A DNA stretch of 64,000 bases from an uncultured Sutterella sp. (lineage in GTDB: Bacteria; Pseudomonadota; Gammaproteobacteria; Burkholderiales; Burkholderiaceae_F). Location of the stretch: assembly GCA_900770335.1 (NCBI GenBank), contig CAAGKD010000094.1, positions 1 to 64,000 on the forward strand, written 5' to 3'. Below the pieces are notes generated by a model that made no database searches, was not told the origin of the DNA, and was given only the letters and a program-made list of their open reading frames with translations. The translations under genes and the position numbers were made by a program. The stretch's first letter is position 1; every line of letters starts with the position of its first letter. Positions 50,025-57,574 of the stretch are shown piece by piece.

Positions 50025-51053
50025 TCAGGCGGCCGGACCGTTCTGGCGAATGCCGCAGAGCAGCCACCCGCCCTCGCCCGCCTCGGGCTTCCTGAGGATC
50101 CAGGTCTCGTCGAGCGTCTCGGCCTCTCCGTTGATCTCGAGCTCGCCCTCGAAACGCACGCTCGCGAAGTAGGCGCCGCCCTCGAGCGCGATGCCGAGGA
50201 GCTCGTTCTCAAGGCGCTTGACGACGGTGTGGTAGACCTCGCCCTTGCGCTCGCGCAGCTGGTGCGTGACGGCGGTGAAGAGGTCGTTGTCAGTGAAGTC
50301 GGAGATCTCGATCACGTTGCCCGTGTCCCAGGCCTTCTGAAGCTTGACGTAGTTCTCGCGGGCGGTGCGCAGGAACCCCTCGCGGTCGAAGTCCGCGGGC
50401 GTGACGTCGACCGGCCCCTCCTGGGCCGCTTCGGCGGCCGGCGCCGCGGCGCCGCCCATGAACTGATCCATCACGCTGCCCGAACGAGCGCCTTGAGCGC
50501 CCGCGGCGCCGCTCTGCCGCCAGGAGGGGGCGGCGGACGCCTCGCGTGCGGCGACGGGCTCCTCGGGACGGCTCTGCTCCCTGGACGCGGCCCAGGGATC
50601 GGCCTGGGCGGTCTGCCCGGCCTGGGCGCCTGCGGTCTGCATGCGGCGGCGCGCAAAGTAGCCGAGGAGCACGCTCACGGCGAAGAACGCCACGACGGCG
50701 AGAAGAAGACCCGTGACCATGCTCGCAATGCCCGACCCGGACAAGCCGAAGAGCGAGAGCAGCGCCGAGATGCCGAGCGCGGCGGCAATGCCGCCGAGGA
50801 TGCTGCGCATCATCGAGGGCTTCTGCACGGGCGCGGGGGCGACGGCGGGCTTGGGCGCGCTCTGCGAGGGCTGCGCCTTGGGCTGGGCCTGGGGCCGCGG
50901 AGCGGCGGCCGGCGCCGCAGGCGCCTTCTGAGAGAACGTCGGGGCGGGACCGCCGAGGTTCATGCCGCCGCCAAAGCGCTTCGCGGCCTCCGCGTCAACG
51001 GAGGCGCATGCGAGCGTGACGCAGACGGCGAGAACGGCGAGGAGATTCTTCAT
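50025..51053 (-). CDS. Tim44-like domain membrane protein
   Basis: A 342-residue envelope protein. After an N-terminal hydrophobic signal or anchor (MKNLLAVLAVCVTLACASVD) there is a Pro/Ala/Gln-rich linker. Two membrane helices (about 85-135) and a C-terminal Tim44-like domain (from about residue 215, PADFDREGFLRTARENYVKLQKA region) follow. Such proteins commonly sit next to ubiE in betaproteobacteria; their role is not settled. 20 nt downstream of ubiE on the same strand. Confidence 0.85.
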   Translation of the reverse strand: MKNLLAVLAVCVTLACASVDAEAAKRFGGGMNLGGPAPTFSQKAPAAPAAAPRPQAQPKAQPSQSAPKPAVAPAPVQKPSMMRSILGGIAAALGISALLSLFGLSGSGIASMVTGLLLAVVAFFAVSVLLGYFARRRMQTAGAQAGQTAQADPWAASREQSRPEEPVAAREASAAPSWRQSGAAGAQGARSGSVMDQFMGGAAAPAAEAAQEGPVDVTPADFDREGFLRTARENYVKLQKAWDTGNVIEISDFTDNDLFTAVTHQLRERKGEVYHTVVKRLENELLGIALEGGAYFASVRFEGELEINGEAETLDETWILRKPEAGEGGWLLCGIRQNGPAA

Positions 51054-51073
51054 TGCTTGGGTCCTTTTCTGGC

Positions 51074-51847
51074 TCAGCCCTTCCTAGCGGGCTTCGTGCC
51101 GATGTGAAGCGCACAGACGCCGAAGGTCAGGTTGTGCCACCTGACGTCGTCGAATCCGGCGTCCCGCATGAGGCCGGCGAACGTCGGCTGGTCGGGATGC
51201 ATTCGGATCGACTCGGCGAGATATCTGTAGGAGCTGGCGTCCGAGGCTATCAGACCTCCGAGCCAGGGCATGAAGTGGAACGAGTAAAAGTCGTAAAAGG
51301 GCTTTACGAACCCGACGCACTTCGAAAACTCGAGAACGAGAAGCCTTCCGCCCGGCCGGAGGACCCGGAGCATCTCCGAGAGCGCGCGATCCTTGTGCGT
51401 CATGTTGCGGATGCCGAAGGACACCGTGACGACGTCGAAGGCGTCGTCCTCGAAGGGCAGCCGCTCGGCGTCGGCCTGGACCACGTCGCAGTCGAGCCCG
51501 CGCTCGACGAGGCGGCCGCGCCCGTAGGCGAGCATCTCGCGGTTGATGTCCGTCGCCGTCACGCTCCGCGCGCCGGCGAGCTTCGCAAAGGCGATGGCGA
51601 GGTCGCACGTGCCGCTCGCGATGTCGAGGACGCGCGTTCCCTGACGCACGTTCGCCTCGGCGATGCAGCGGCGCTTCCAGAGCCTGTGCATGCCGAAGCT
51701 CAGGAGGTCGTTCATGAGGTCGTACTTGCGCGCAACGCTGTCAAAGACCTCGCGGACGCGCTCCTCCTTCTCGCTCTCGCGGACGTGGCTGTAGCCGAAG
51801 TCGATCTCACGATCCGCCGCGCTCTTGCGCTCGTTGCTCTTCGTCAC
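51074..51847 (-). CDS. ubiE: Ubiquinone/menaquinone C-methyltransferase UbiE
   Basis: SAM-dependent C-methylation of the quinone ring (demethylmenaquinone and the ubiquinone precursor). The 257 residues carry motif I as VLDIASGTCDLAIAF, the UbiE signatures YDLMNDLLSFGMHRLWKR and MLRVLRPGGRLLVLEFSK, and the C-terminal FGVCALHIGTKP. Quinones made here feed the Nap and bd pathways in this window. Middle gene of the DUF971-ubiE-Tim44 group. Confidence 0.96.
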   Translation of the reverse strand: MTKSNERKSAADREIDFGYSHVRESEKEERVREVFDSVARKYDLMNDLLSFGMHRLWKRRCIAEANVRQGTRVLDIASGTCDLAIAFAKLAGARSVTATDINREMLAYGRGRLVERGLDCDVVQADAERLPFEDDAFDVVTVSFGIRNMTHKDRALSEMLRVLRPGGRLLVLEFSKCVGFVKPFYDFYSFHFMPWLGGLIASDASSYRYLAESIRMHPDQPTFAGLMRDAGFDDVRWHNLTFGVCALHIGTKPARKG

Positions 51848-51865
51848 CGTTCTCTCCTTGTCCGG

Positions 51866-52279
51866 TCAGTGTCCGCAGCTCTTCTTCGGATGCATCTTCG
51901 CGAGGAAGGGGGCGTTTGCCGGATCCTTCGGATCGCGCGACGCGCCGGCCTCGGCAAGCTCGTCGAGATAGGCGCTCCAGAGCGCGTCCTTCCTCTCGCC
52001 GAGCGTCTCAAGGTAGTCCCAGCTGTAGAGGCCCGAGTCATGCCCGTCGTCGAAGATCAGGCGCAGGGCGTACTGTCCGACGGGCTCAACGCCCTTGAGG
52101 CTCACGTCGCGGCAGCCGACCTGCAGCACGGCCTCGGAGGGCGAATGCCCCTGCACCTCGGCCGAGGGCGAAAGCACGCGGAGGAATTCGAAGGGCAGGA
52201 CGGCGCGCGCGCCGTCTTCATAGACAAGCTCGAGCGTCCTCGCCTTCTGGTGGACGAGCACTTCGACGGGTACTTTCAT
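51866..52279 (-). CDS. DUF971 family protein
   Basis: A 137-residue soluble protein with a DUF971/gamma-BBH N-terminal-like fold (RTLELVYEDGARAVLPFEFLRVLSPSAE; then CRDVSLKGVEPVGQYALRLIF and DDGHDSGLYSWDYL). In other bacteria this domain is found in Fe-S-related proteins; the role here is unknown. It is the first gene before ubiE, 18 nt apart. Its ATG is only about 20 nt downstream of the tRNA-Arg terminator. Confidence 0.85.
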   Translation of the reverse strand: MKVPVEVLVHQKARTLELVYEDGARAVLPFEFLRVLSPSAEVQGHSPSEAVLQVGCRDVSLKGVEPVGQYALRLIFDDGHDSGLYSWDYLETLGERKDALWSAYLDELAEAGASRDPKDPANAPFLAKMHPKKSCGH

Positions 52280-52299
52280 GGATGTGCAGCCTGAGGATG

Positions 52300-52333
52300 A
52301 AAAAAATCCCGCGCCGACGGATTCGACACGGGA
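52300..52333 (-). terminator. Terminator of the tRNA-Arg gene
   Basis: On the minus strand TCCCGTG pairs with CGCGGGA (one G-T pair), with a 13-nt loop, followed by a run of Ts (the A-run 52300-52306 as printed). It lies between tRNA-Arg and the DUF971 start codon. Confidence 0.8.
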
Positions 52334-52348
52334 CCGCATGAAATTCTG

Positions 52349-52423
52349 TGGTCCTCGCGTCAGGAATCGAACCTGAACCACGGCCTTCGGAGGGCCGTAT
52401 GATATCCATTTCACCACGCGAGG
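52349..52423 (-). tRNA. tRNA-Arg (anticodon CCG)
   Basis: 75 nt on the minus strand. Acceptor CCTCGCG pairs with CGCGAGG, then discriminator A and encoded CCA. Anticodon stem CGGCC/GGCCG encloses loop CTCCGAA, giving CCG. D-arm and T-arm (TCAGG-TTCGATT-CCTGA) pair fully. It lies between priA and the DUF971-ubiE group. Confidence 0.94.
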
Positions 52424-52445
52424 AAGGCTTCTGATTATACAGAAC

Positions 52446-54476
52446 TCAGGTCTCGAGTGGATCGACCTCCAGGGTCCAGGCAAGCTTCGAAGGCGCCCGA
52501 ATCTCCTGCAGGCTTCGGCTCCAGAGCGCAAGGAAGCGATGAAGCGCCCTGCGGTCCGGGCTCTCGACAAGAAGCTGCCCGCGCTCTCGGTTCATGAGCC
52601 GCACGAGCGGCATGGGGACCGGGTCGTAGACGAGCACCTCCGGCGCATTGATCCCGGCTGCGGCTCGCGCGGCCTCCTCGAGGAAGCGGATCGCGTCCGC
52701 AAGGAGGTCCGCCTCGGCGGTGAGAAGCGCCTGGCGCACGAAGGGCACGCACCCGCTCTCGCGACGCTCCTCGAGCGTGTCGTCCGCAAAGGCCTCGTAG
52801 CTCTGGCTCGCGAGCGCCGCGAAGAGCGGCTCCTCGGGAAAGCGCGTCTGGATGAGGACGCGCCCGCGCGGCCCCGCGCGGCCCGCGCGACCCGCGACCT
52901 GCATGAGCGTGTCGAAAAGCCGCTCGCGCGCCCGCATGGAGGGGCTGAGAATCTGCGCGTCGGGATTGAGCACGACGACGAGCCCCACCTTCTGGAAGTC
53001 ATGACCCTTGGCGATCATCTGCGTGCCGACGAGGATGTCGACCTCGCCGCGGTGGACCTTTTCGAAGGCCTCCTCGGCGGCGCGCTTTCTCGCGGCGCTG
53101 TCGCGGTCAACGCGGATCACGCGGCGCCCGGGGAAAAGCGCTGCGATCTCCTCCTCGATGCGCTCCGTTCCCGTCCCCTTCGGGAGAATGTCGACGCTCC
53201 CGCAGCCCGGACAGACCTCGGGAACGGACCGGCGCCAGCCGCAGTGGTGGCAGATGAGCGCGTTCTCGCGCTTGTGGTACACGGTGAAGGCCGAGCACCG
53301 GACGCACGAGCTCACCCAGCCGCAGGAGGGGCAGGAGAGAACCGGGGAGTAGCCGCGCCGATTGAGAAAGACGAGCGCCTGGCGCCCTTCGGCGAGGCAG
53401 GCCTCGATCGCGGCGCGCGAAGTCTCCGAGATCATCACGCGCGAGCCTCTCGGCGGAGGGGGCGTGAGCTCGACTTCCGGCAGCTGCGCGTTCGCCTGCG
53501 CCCGCTCCCGGAGCTCGAGGAGCCCGTAGGCGCCCTCCTTCGCCCGCTGCCAGCTCTCGAGCGAGGGCGTGGCCGAGCCGAGCACCGCGGGGCAGCCGAT
53601 CCTCGAGGCGCGCCAGACGGCGAGATCACGCGCGCTGTAGCGCATGCCGTCGCCCGCCTTGTAGGAGAGATCGTGCTCTTCGTCGACGAGGATGAGCCGG
53701 AGGTTGCGGAAGCTCGCGAAGATCGCCATGCGGGTGCCGACGAGGATGCGTGCGCCGCCCTCGTGGACTGCAAGCCAAGCCGCCGCGCGCTCACGGTCCG
53801 TGAACTCGGAGTTGAGCGCCGCCACGGCCTCGCGCGGAAACCTCGCCCTCACCCGTCCGACGAGCTGCGGCGTCAGATTGATCTCGGGCACGAGAAGGAG
53901 CACCTGCGCGGAGGAATCCGCGGCGAGCGTGCGCTCAATGAGATGCAGGTACACCTCGGTCTTGCCCGACCCCGTGACGCCGAAGAGGAGCCACGCCCTG
54001 AAGCCCGGCTCGGCGAGCACGGCCTCGACGGCCGCCCTCTGCCCGGCGTTGAGCTCCGGCGCGGGCGCCGCCTCGGGCGCCCGCGGGTCCGCGACGGGCA
54101 TCGCCGCGCGAATTCCCTCCATGCGTTGCGCCTGGCGCGGCGTCGGCGTCTTCCTCAGGGCCGACGGAATCGTCGGCAGCGCCGCCTCGCCCCAGCCGCG
54201 CGCGTAATAGACGGAGGCGAAGCGCGTGAGCGCGAGCCATTCCGCTGAAAGCGGCCGGGAGACCCTCAGCACCGACGAGAGGCTCCTCAGGCGCCGCCCC
54301 TCGATCCCGGTCGAGGCCGCGAGCTCCGCGATGACGCCGATCACCTTCCGGGGCCCGAGCGGAACGAGCACGAGGTCTCCCGCCGCCGCGAGCATGTCCT
54401 CGGGCACGCGGTAGTCGAGCGGCGGCAGACCCGGCGCATCAACGAGCACCTTCGCAAACTGTTCGGCCTTTTCCAT
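52446..54476 (-). CDS. priA: Primosomal replication restart helicase PriA
   Basis: Restarts stalled forks by loading the replisome. The 676 residues have the N-terminal DNA-binding domain, Walker A GVTGSGKTEVYLHL, the Walker B box DEEH followed by DLSYKAGDGMRYSARDLA, two zinc modules (CPSCGWVSSCVRC, CHHCGWRRSVPEVCPGC) and helicase motif V-VI region (GTQMIAKGHDF, VAGRAGRAG). Length is slightly below the E. coli protein. Next to a cluster of DnaA-box-like sites. Confidence 0.96.
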   Translation of the reverse strand: MEKAEQFAKVLVDAPGLPPLDYRVPEDMLAAAGDLVLVPLGPRKVIGVIAELAASTGIEGRRLRSLSSVLRVSRPLSAEWLALTRFASVYYARGWGEAALPTIPSALRKTPTPRQAQRMEGIRAAMPVADPRAPEAAPAPELNAGQRAAVEAVLAEPGFRAWLLFGVTGSGKTEVYLHLIERTLAADSSAQVLLLVPEINLTPQLVGRVRARFPREAVAALNSEFTDRERAAAWLAVHEGGARILVGTRMAIFASFRNLRLILVDEEHDLSYKAGDGMRYSARDLAVWRASRIGCPAVLGSATPSLESWQRAKEGAYGLLELRERAQANAQLPEVELTPPPPRGSRVMISETSRAAIEACLAEGRQALVFLNRRGYSPVLSCPSCGWVSSCVRCSAFTVYHKRENALICHHCGWRRSVPEVCPGCGSVDILPKGTGTERIEEEIAALFPGRRVIRVDRDSAARKRAAEEAFEKVHRGEVDILVGTQMIAKGHDFQKVGLVVVLNPDAQILSPSMRARERLFDTLMQVAGRAGRAGPRGRVLIQTRFPEEPLFAALASQSYEAFADDTLEERRESGCVPFVRQALLTAEADLLADAIRFLEEAARAAAGINAPEVLVYDPVPMPLVRLMNRERGQLLVESPDRRALHRFLALWSRSLQEIRAPSKLAWTLEVDPLET

Positions 54477-54805
54477 GGCGACTCACTACTCCTTGTGTCT
54501 GCCCGCATTTTTCCAAAGCCTGCGCCCCGCGGATCCCGCGAAGCGTTCCCGGGGAATCCCGGCCGCGCGGAAGGCGCGCTTTCCCCCGAGCTGTGGATAA
54601 CTTTGTGGATTCTTTCGCTCTCCCGGCCCGAGCCCGCCGGACCGCCCTCCGAAACGTTCTGAAATCAGTAATCGCTCATCTTAACTTCCCTACTGCCGCA
54701 ATGGAAGACAAGAAACGCGGGACCCGCCGATCATGGCGAATCCCGCGTTCCGATTCCGTCGCCTCCTCAGGGGAAGCTGTGAATAAGTCCGGCAGGGAAA
54801 AACGC
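54477..54805. other. Intergenic region with DnaA-box-like sequences
   Basis: 329 bases between priA and hemE. It holds TGTGGATAA (54592-54600, a perfect DnaA box), TGTGGATTC just after it (54605-54613, 7 of 9) and TGTGAATAA (54778-54786, 8 of 9). Between them is a moderately AT-rich stretch and the hemE terminator. It may be a DnaA-dependent control site for priA or an origin-related locus; dnaA itself is not in the window. Confidence 0.45.
54706..54750 (-). terminator. Terminator after hemE
   Basis: On the minus strand AACGCGGGA and TCCCGCGTT form the outer 9-bp stem, with additional inner pairing, followed by TCTTGTCTT. It lies about 56 bases past the hemE stop. Confidence 0.78.
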
Positions 54806-55879
54806 TCAAGCCGCGTGGAAGCGGCGGCTGTAGCTGTGGACCTCGTCAACGAGGATCCGGACGTTCTCCACCGGCGTGAACTGGTTGATGCCGTGGCCGA
54901 GATTGAAGACGTGGCCGCCCGTCCCGACGGGACCGTAGGCATCCATCACCTTCCTCGCCTCGCGGCGGATCGTCTCCTCGTCGCCGAAGAGCGCGAGCGG
55001 GTCCATGTTGCCCTGCAGGGCGACGCGGTCGCCGACGACCTTCCTCGCGCGGGCGAGGTTCGTCGTCCAGTCAAGGCCGAGCGCGTCGCAGCCGCTCTGC
55101 GCGCACTCGGCGATCCACTCGCCGCCGCCCTTCGTGAAGACGATGGCGGGAACCCTGCGGCCCTCGGAGACGCGCGTGAGCCGGTCGATGACCTTCTTCG
55201 TGGCCGCGAGCGAGAAGCGCTGGAAGTCGCCGTCGGCGAGCATGCCGCCCCAGGTGTCGAAGATCTGCACGGCCTGAGCGCCCGCCGCGATCTGCGCGTT
55301 GAGGTAGTCCGCAACCGCCTGCGCGTTGATGTCAAGGATCCGCTCGAAGAGGTCCGGACGGCGGAACATCATCGTCTTGGCGGTCCGGAAGTCCCGGCTG
55401 CCGCGGCCCTCGACCATGTAACAGGCGAGCGTGAAGGGCGAGCCCGAAAAGCCGATGAGCGGAACGCGGTTGTTGAGCGCGCGGCGGATGCTGCGCACGG
55501 CGGCCGTGACGTAGCCGAGCTTGTCCTCGGGATCGGGGACGAAGAGGCGGTTCACCGCCTCCTCGTCCTGCACGGGATGCGCAAAGACGGGGCCCTCGCC
55601 CTGAACGAAGGAGAGGCCGAGCCCCATGGCGTCCGGAACGGTGAGGATGTCCGAGAAGAGGATCGCCGCGTCGATGCCGTAGCGGTCGATCGGCTGGAGC
55701 GTCACCTCCGTCGCGTAGTCCGGATTCTGAGCGAGGTTCATGAAGCTGCCGGCCTTCGCGCGGGTGTTGCAGTACTCGGGCAGATAGCGCCCTGCCTGAC
55801 GCATGAGCCAAACCGGCGTGAAGTCGGTGTGTTCGCGCAGGAGCGCACGCAGGAAGCAGTCATTGTCAGGAGTCGTCAT
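54806..55879 (-). CDS. hemE: Uroporphyrinogen decarboxylase
   Basis: Fifth step of haem synthesis: decarboxylates uroporphyrinogen III to coproporphyrinogen III. The 357 residues show the N-terminal signature PVWLMRQAGRYLPEY, catalytic aspartate region AAILFSDILTVPDAMGL, and the second signature IGFSGSPFTLACYMVEG. C-terminal GHVFNLGHGINQFTPVENV is conserved. Supplies haem for the cytochromes encoded in this window. Monocistronic. Confidence 0.97.
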   Translation of the reverse strand: MTTPDNDCFLRALLREHTDFTPVWLMRQAGRYLPEYCNTRAKAGSFMNLAQNPDYATEVTLQPIDRYGIDAAILFSDILTVPDAMGLGLSFVQGEGPVFAHPVQDEEAVNRLFVPDPEDKLGYVTAAVRSIRRALNNRVPLIGFSGSPFTLACYMVEGRGSRDFRTAKTMMFRRPDLFERILDINAQAVADYLNAQIAAGAQAVQIFDTWGGMLADGDFQRFSLAATKKVIDRLTRVSEGRRVPAIVFTKGGGEWIAECAQSGCDALGLDWTTNLARARKVVGDRVALQGNMDPLALFGDEETIRREARKVMDAYGPVGTGGHVFNLGHGINQFTPVENVRILVDEVHSYSRRFHAA

Positions 55880-55954
55880 TTCGGGCTTTTCCGGGAGGTT
55901 GGGGTGGGAGCCGCGGTCTTCGCCGCGTGCAGGAGAAAAGGTGGTCTGCGGACA

Positions 55955-55990
55955 AGAAAAAACCGCGCCGTAGGGCGCGGAGTTTTCTTC
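55955..55990 (-). terminator. Terminator after the universal stress protein gene
   Basis: CCGCGCC and GGCGCGG form a 7-bp stem with a short loop. Flanking A- and T-runs (AAAAAA on the left, TTTTCTTC on the right) allow termination in both directions; the stem lies just past the minus-strand gene that ends at 56016. Confidence 0.85.
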
Positions 55991-56015
55991 AGGGCCGAAA
56001 GTCCGTCGCGCAGCG

Positions 56016-56420
56016 TCAGCGAACGACCAGCACGGGGCGGTCAGCCTGGCTGAGGACCTTCTGGGTCTCGCTGCCGAGCAGGAGCGCGCCGAAGGTGCCG
56101 AGGCCGCGGCTGGCCATCACGATGTAGGTGGCGTTGCAACGGGCCGCGCAGGCGAGGATGCCCTGGGCGACGGTCTCGGCGTGCTCGGCGACGAGCTCGC
56201 ACGGCACGCCCGCCTCCTCGGCCTTGCGGGAGATGGCCTCGAGGCGCTCGCGCACGACCGGCTCCTCGTTGGCATAGCCGCCCTCGGGGGCGGGCGCGAG
56301 CACCGAGGTCATGCCGACCACGGAGCCGCCGACCTGCTCGGCAAGGCCGATCGCGGTCTCAACCGCCTTGTCACTCAGATTAGAACCGTCAGTGGTTACG
56401 AGGATCTTAACTGCGCTCAT
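56016..56420 (-). CDS. Universal stress protein (UspA family)
   Basis: A 134-residue cytoplasmic protein with a single Usp domain. It begins VKILVTTDGSNLSDKAVETAI and ends with the ATP-binding loop GLGTFGALLLGSETQKVL-type motif (G-x2-G-x9-G-S) and RPVLVVR. AAGGAG precedes the ATG at 56420. Likely induced under energy or oxygen stress. Located downstream of the extra atpC gene on the same strand, 118 nt apart. Confidence 0.9.
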   Translation of the reverse strand: MSAVKILVTTDGSNLSDKAVETAIGLAEQVGGSVVGMTSVLAPAPEGGYANEEPVVRERLEAISRKAEEAGVPCELVAEHAETVAQGILACAARCNATYIVMASRGLGTFGALLLGSETQKVLSQADRPVLVVR

Positions 56421-56538
56421 GCATGTCTCCTTGTTGTATTTTCGAGTAGCCGGCAGTTCCGCCAGAAAGAGTTCGCAGGTCAGCCGCAGGCCCTGCAATC
56501 GTACCGCCGGCGGCGATTCCCTGCCGTCGGCCCGGCGG

Positions 56539-56958
56539 TCAGACGCCGCCCTTGATCCGCCGGATCGCCGCGAGTTCGGCGGCGAGCCCCGAGAGCTCCG
56601 CCTCAAGACTCGCGATCTCAAGCTCGCCCGTGGCGTTGCGGCGCGCCTCCTCGAGCGCGGCCATGGCCTCCTTCGCGCGCGCCTCGTCAAGATCCCGGCT
56701 GCGAACGACCGTGTCCGCGAGGACGGTCACCGAATCGGGCTGAACCTCAAGAACGCCGCCTGCGACGAAGATCCGCTCGACCTCGGACTCACCCGGCCTT
56801 CTCACGCGCACGAAGCCCGGCTTGACGAGCGTGATGAGCGGCAGATGCCCGGCCATCACGCCGAGCTCGCCCGCCGCGCCGGGAAGCGTCACGAGCTCCG
56901 CCTCACCGCTGAAGACGCTCTCGCACGCGCTGACGACATTCACTTTGATCGCTGCCAT
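56539..56958 (-). CDS. Second ATP synthase epsilon subunit (atpC paralogue)
   Basis: A 139-residue epsilon subunit, complete, with the beta-sandwich domain (GEAELVTLPGAAGELGVMAG, HLPLITLVKPGFVRV) and the C-terminal two-helix domain (LEEARRNATGELEIASLEAEL). By direct alignment it is identical to the atpC at 57089 at about 102 of 139 positions (about 73%). GGAGG stands before its ATG. It lies beyond the terminator of the atp operon, so expression may differ from the main operon. Its C-terminus ends RRIKGGV rather than KKLRNNL. Confidence 0.93.
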   Translation of the reverse strand: MAAIKVNVVSACESVFSGEAELVTLPGAAGELGVMAGHLPLITLVKPGFVRVRRPGESEVERIFVAGGVLEVQPDSVTVLADTVVRSRDLDEARAKEAMAALEEARRNATGELEIASLEAELSGLAAELAAIRRIKGGV

Positions 56959-57023
56959 GTCGGGAACCTCCGGAAAGCCTGTGGGGGAAAACAATCGTAT
57001 CGCCCGAAGCGCTTCGAGCGGGC

Positions 57024-57064
57024 ATGAAAAAAGCGGATGGGCCCGAAGGCTTCTCCGCTTTCGA
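57024..57064 (-). terminator. Terminator between the two atpC genes
   Basis: On the minus strand AAGCGGA and TCCGCTT form a 7-bp stem, with further pairing possible inside, followed directly by TTTTTC. It lies 25 bases after the operon atpC and before the second atpC. Confidence 0.82.
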
Positions 57065-57088
57065 AGACGTCGTGCAGACCTCTGTGCG

Positions 57089-57508
57089 TCAGAGGTTGTT
57101 GCGAAGCTTCTTGATCGCCGCGAGCTGGGCGGCCAGGGCCGAGAGCTCCGCCTCGAGGCGGGCGATCTCGAGATTGCCAGTGGCATGCTTGCGCGCCTCT
57201 TCGGCGGCAGCCATGGCGTCCTTGGTGCGGGCCTCGTCGAGGTCCTTGCTGCGAACAGCCGTGTCCGCAAGGACGGTCACCACATTCGGCTGAACCTCAA
57301 GGATGCCGCCCGCGACGAAGATCTGCTCGACCTCCGTCTCACCGGGCTTGTGCACGCGGACGAAGCCCGGGTGCACGAGGGTGATTAGCGGGAGATGCCC
57401 CGGCATGATGCCGAGTTCGCCAGACGTTCCGGGCAGCGACACGAGTTCGGCCTCGCCGGTGAAGATATGTTCTTCGGCGCTGACGACGTCGACTTTGATG
57501 GTAGCCAT
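57089..57508 (-). CDS. atpC: ATP synthase epsilon subunit
   Basis: Epsilon subunit of F1, 139 residues, in the canonical place after atpD (66-nt spacer). The N-terminal sandwich (GEAELVSLPGTSGELGIMPG) and C-terminal helical hairpin that regulates ATP hydrolysis are intact. It is the last gene of the atpIBEFHAGDC operon before a terminator. A 73%-identical paralogue follows downstream. Confidence 0.97.
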   Translation of the reverse strand: MATIKVDVVSAEEHIFTGEAELVSLPGTSGELGIMPGHLPLITLVHPGFVRVHKPGETEVEQIFVAGGILEVQPNVVTVLADTAVRSKDLDEARTKDAMAAAEEARKHATGNLEIARLEAELSALAAQLAAIKKLRNNL

Positions 57509-57574
57509 ATAGGTTGCTCCGTATGTCGGGCGCTCGAACCGGCGGCCCGCTGGGCGGACCGCCTGTTCAAAGCA

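Noticed and set aside
49641..51107. 488-codon plus-strand frame spanning an intergenic region and the Tim44-like gene
   Set aside because: Mostly antisense of the Tim44-like gene; its first part crosses a terminator and has no protein character.
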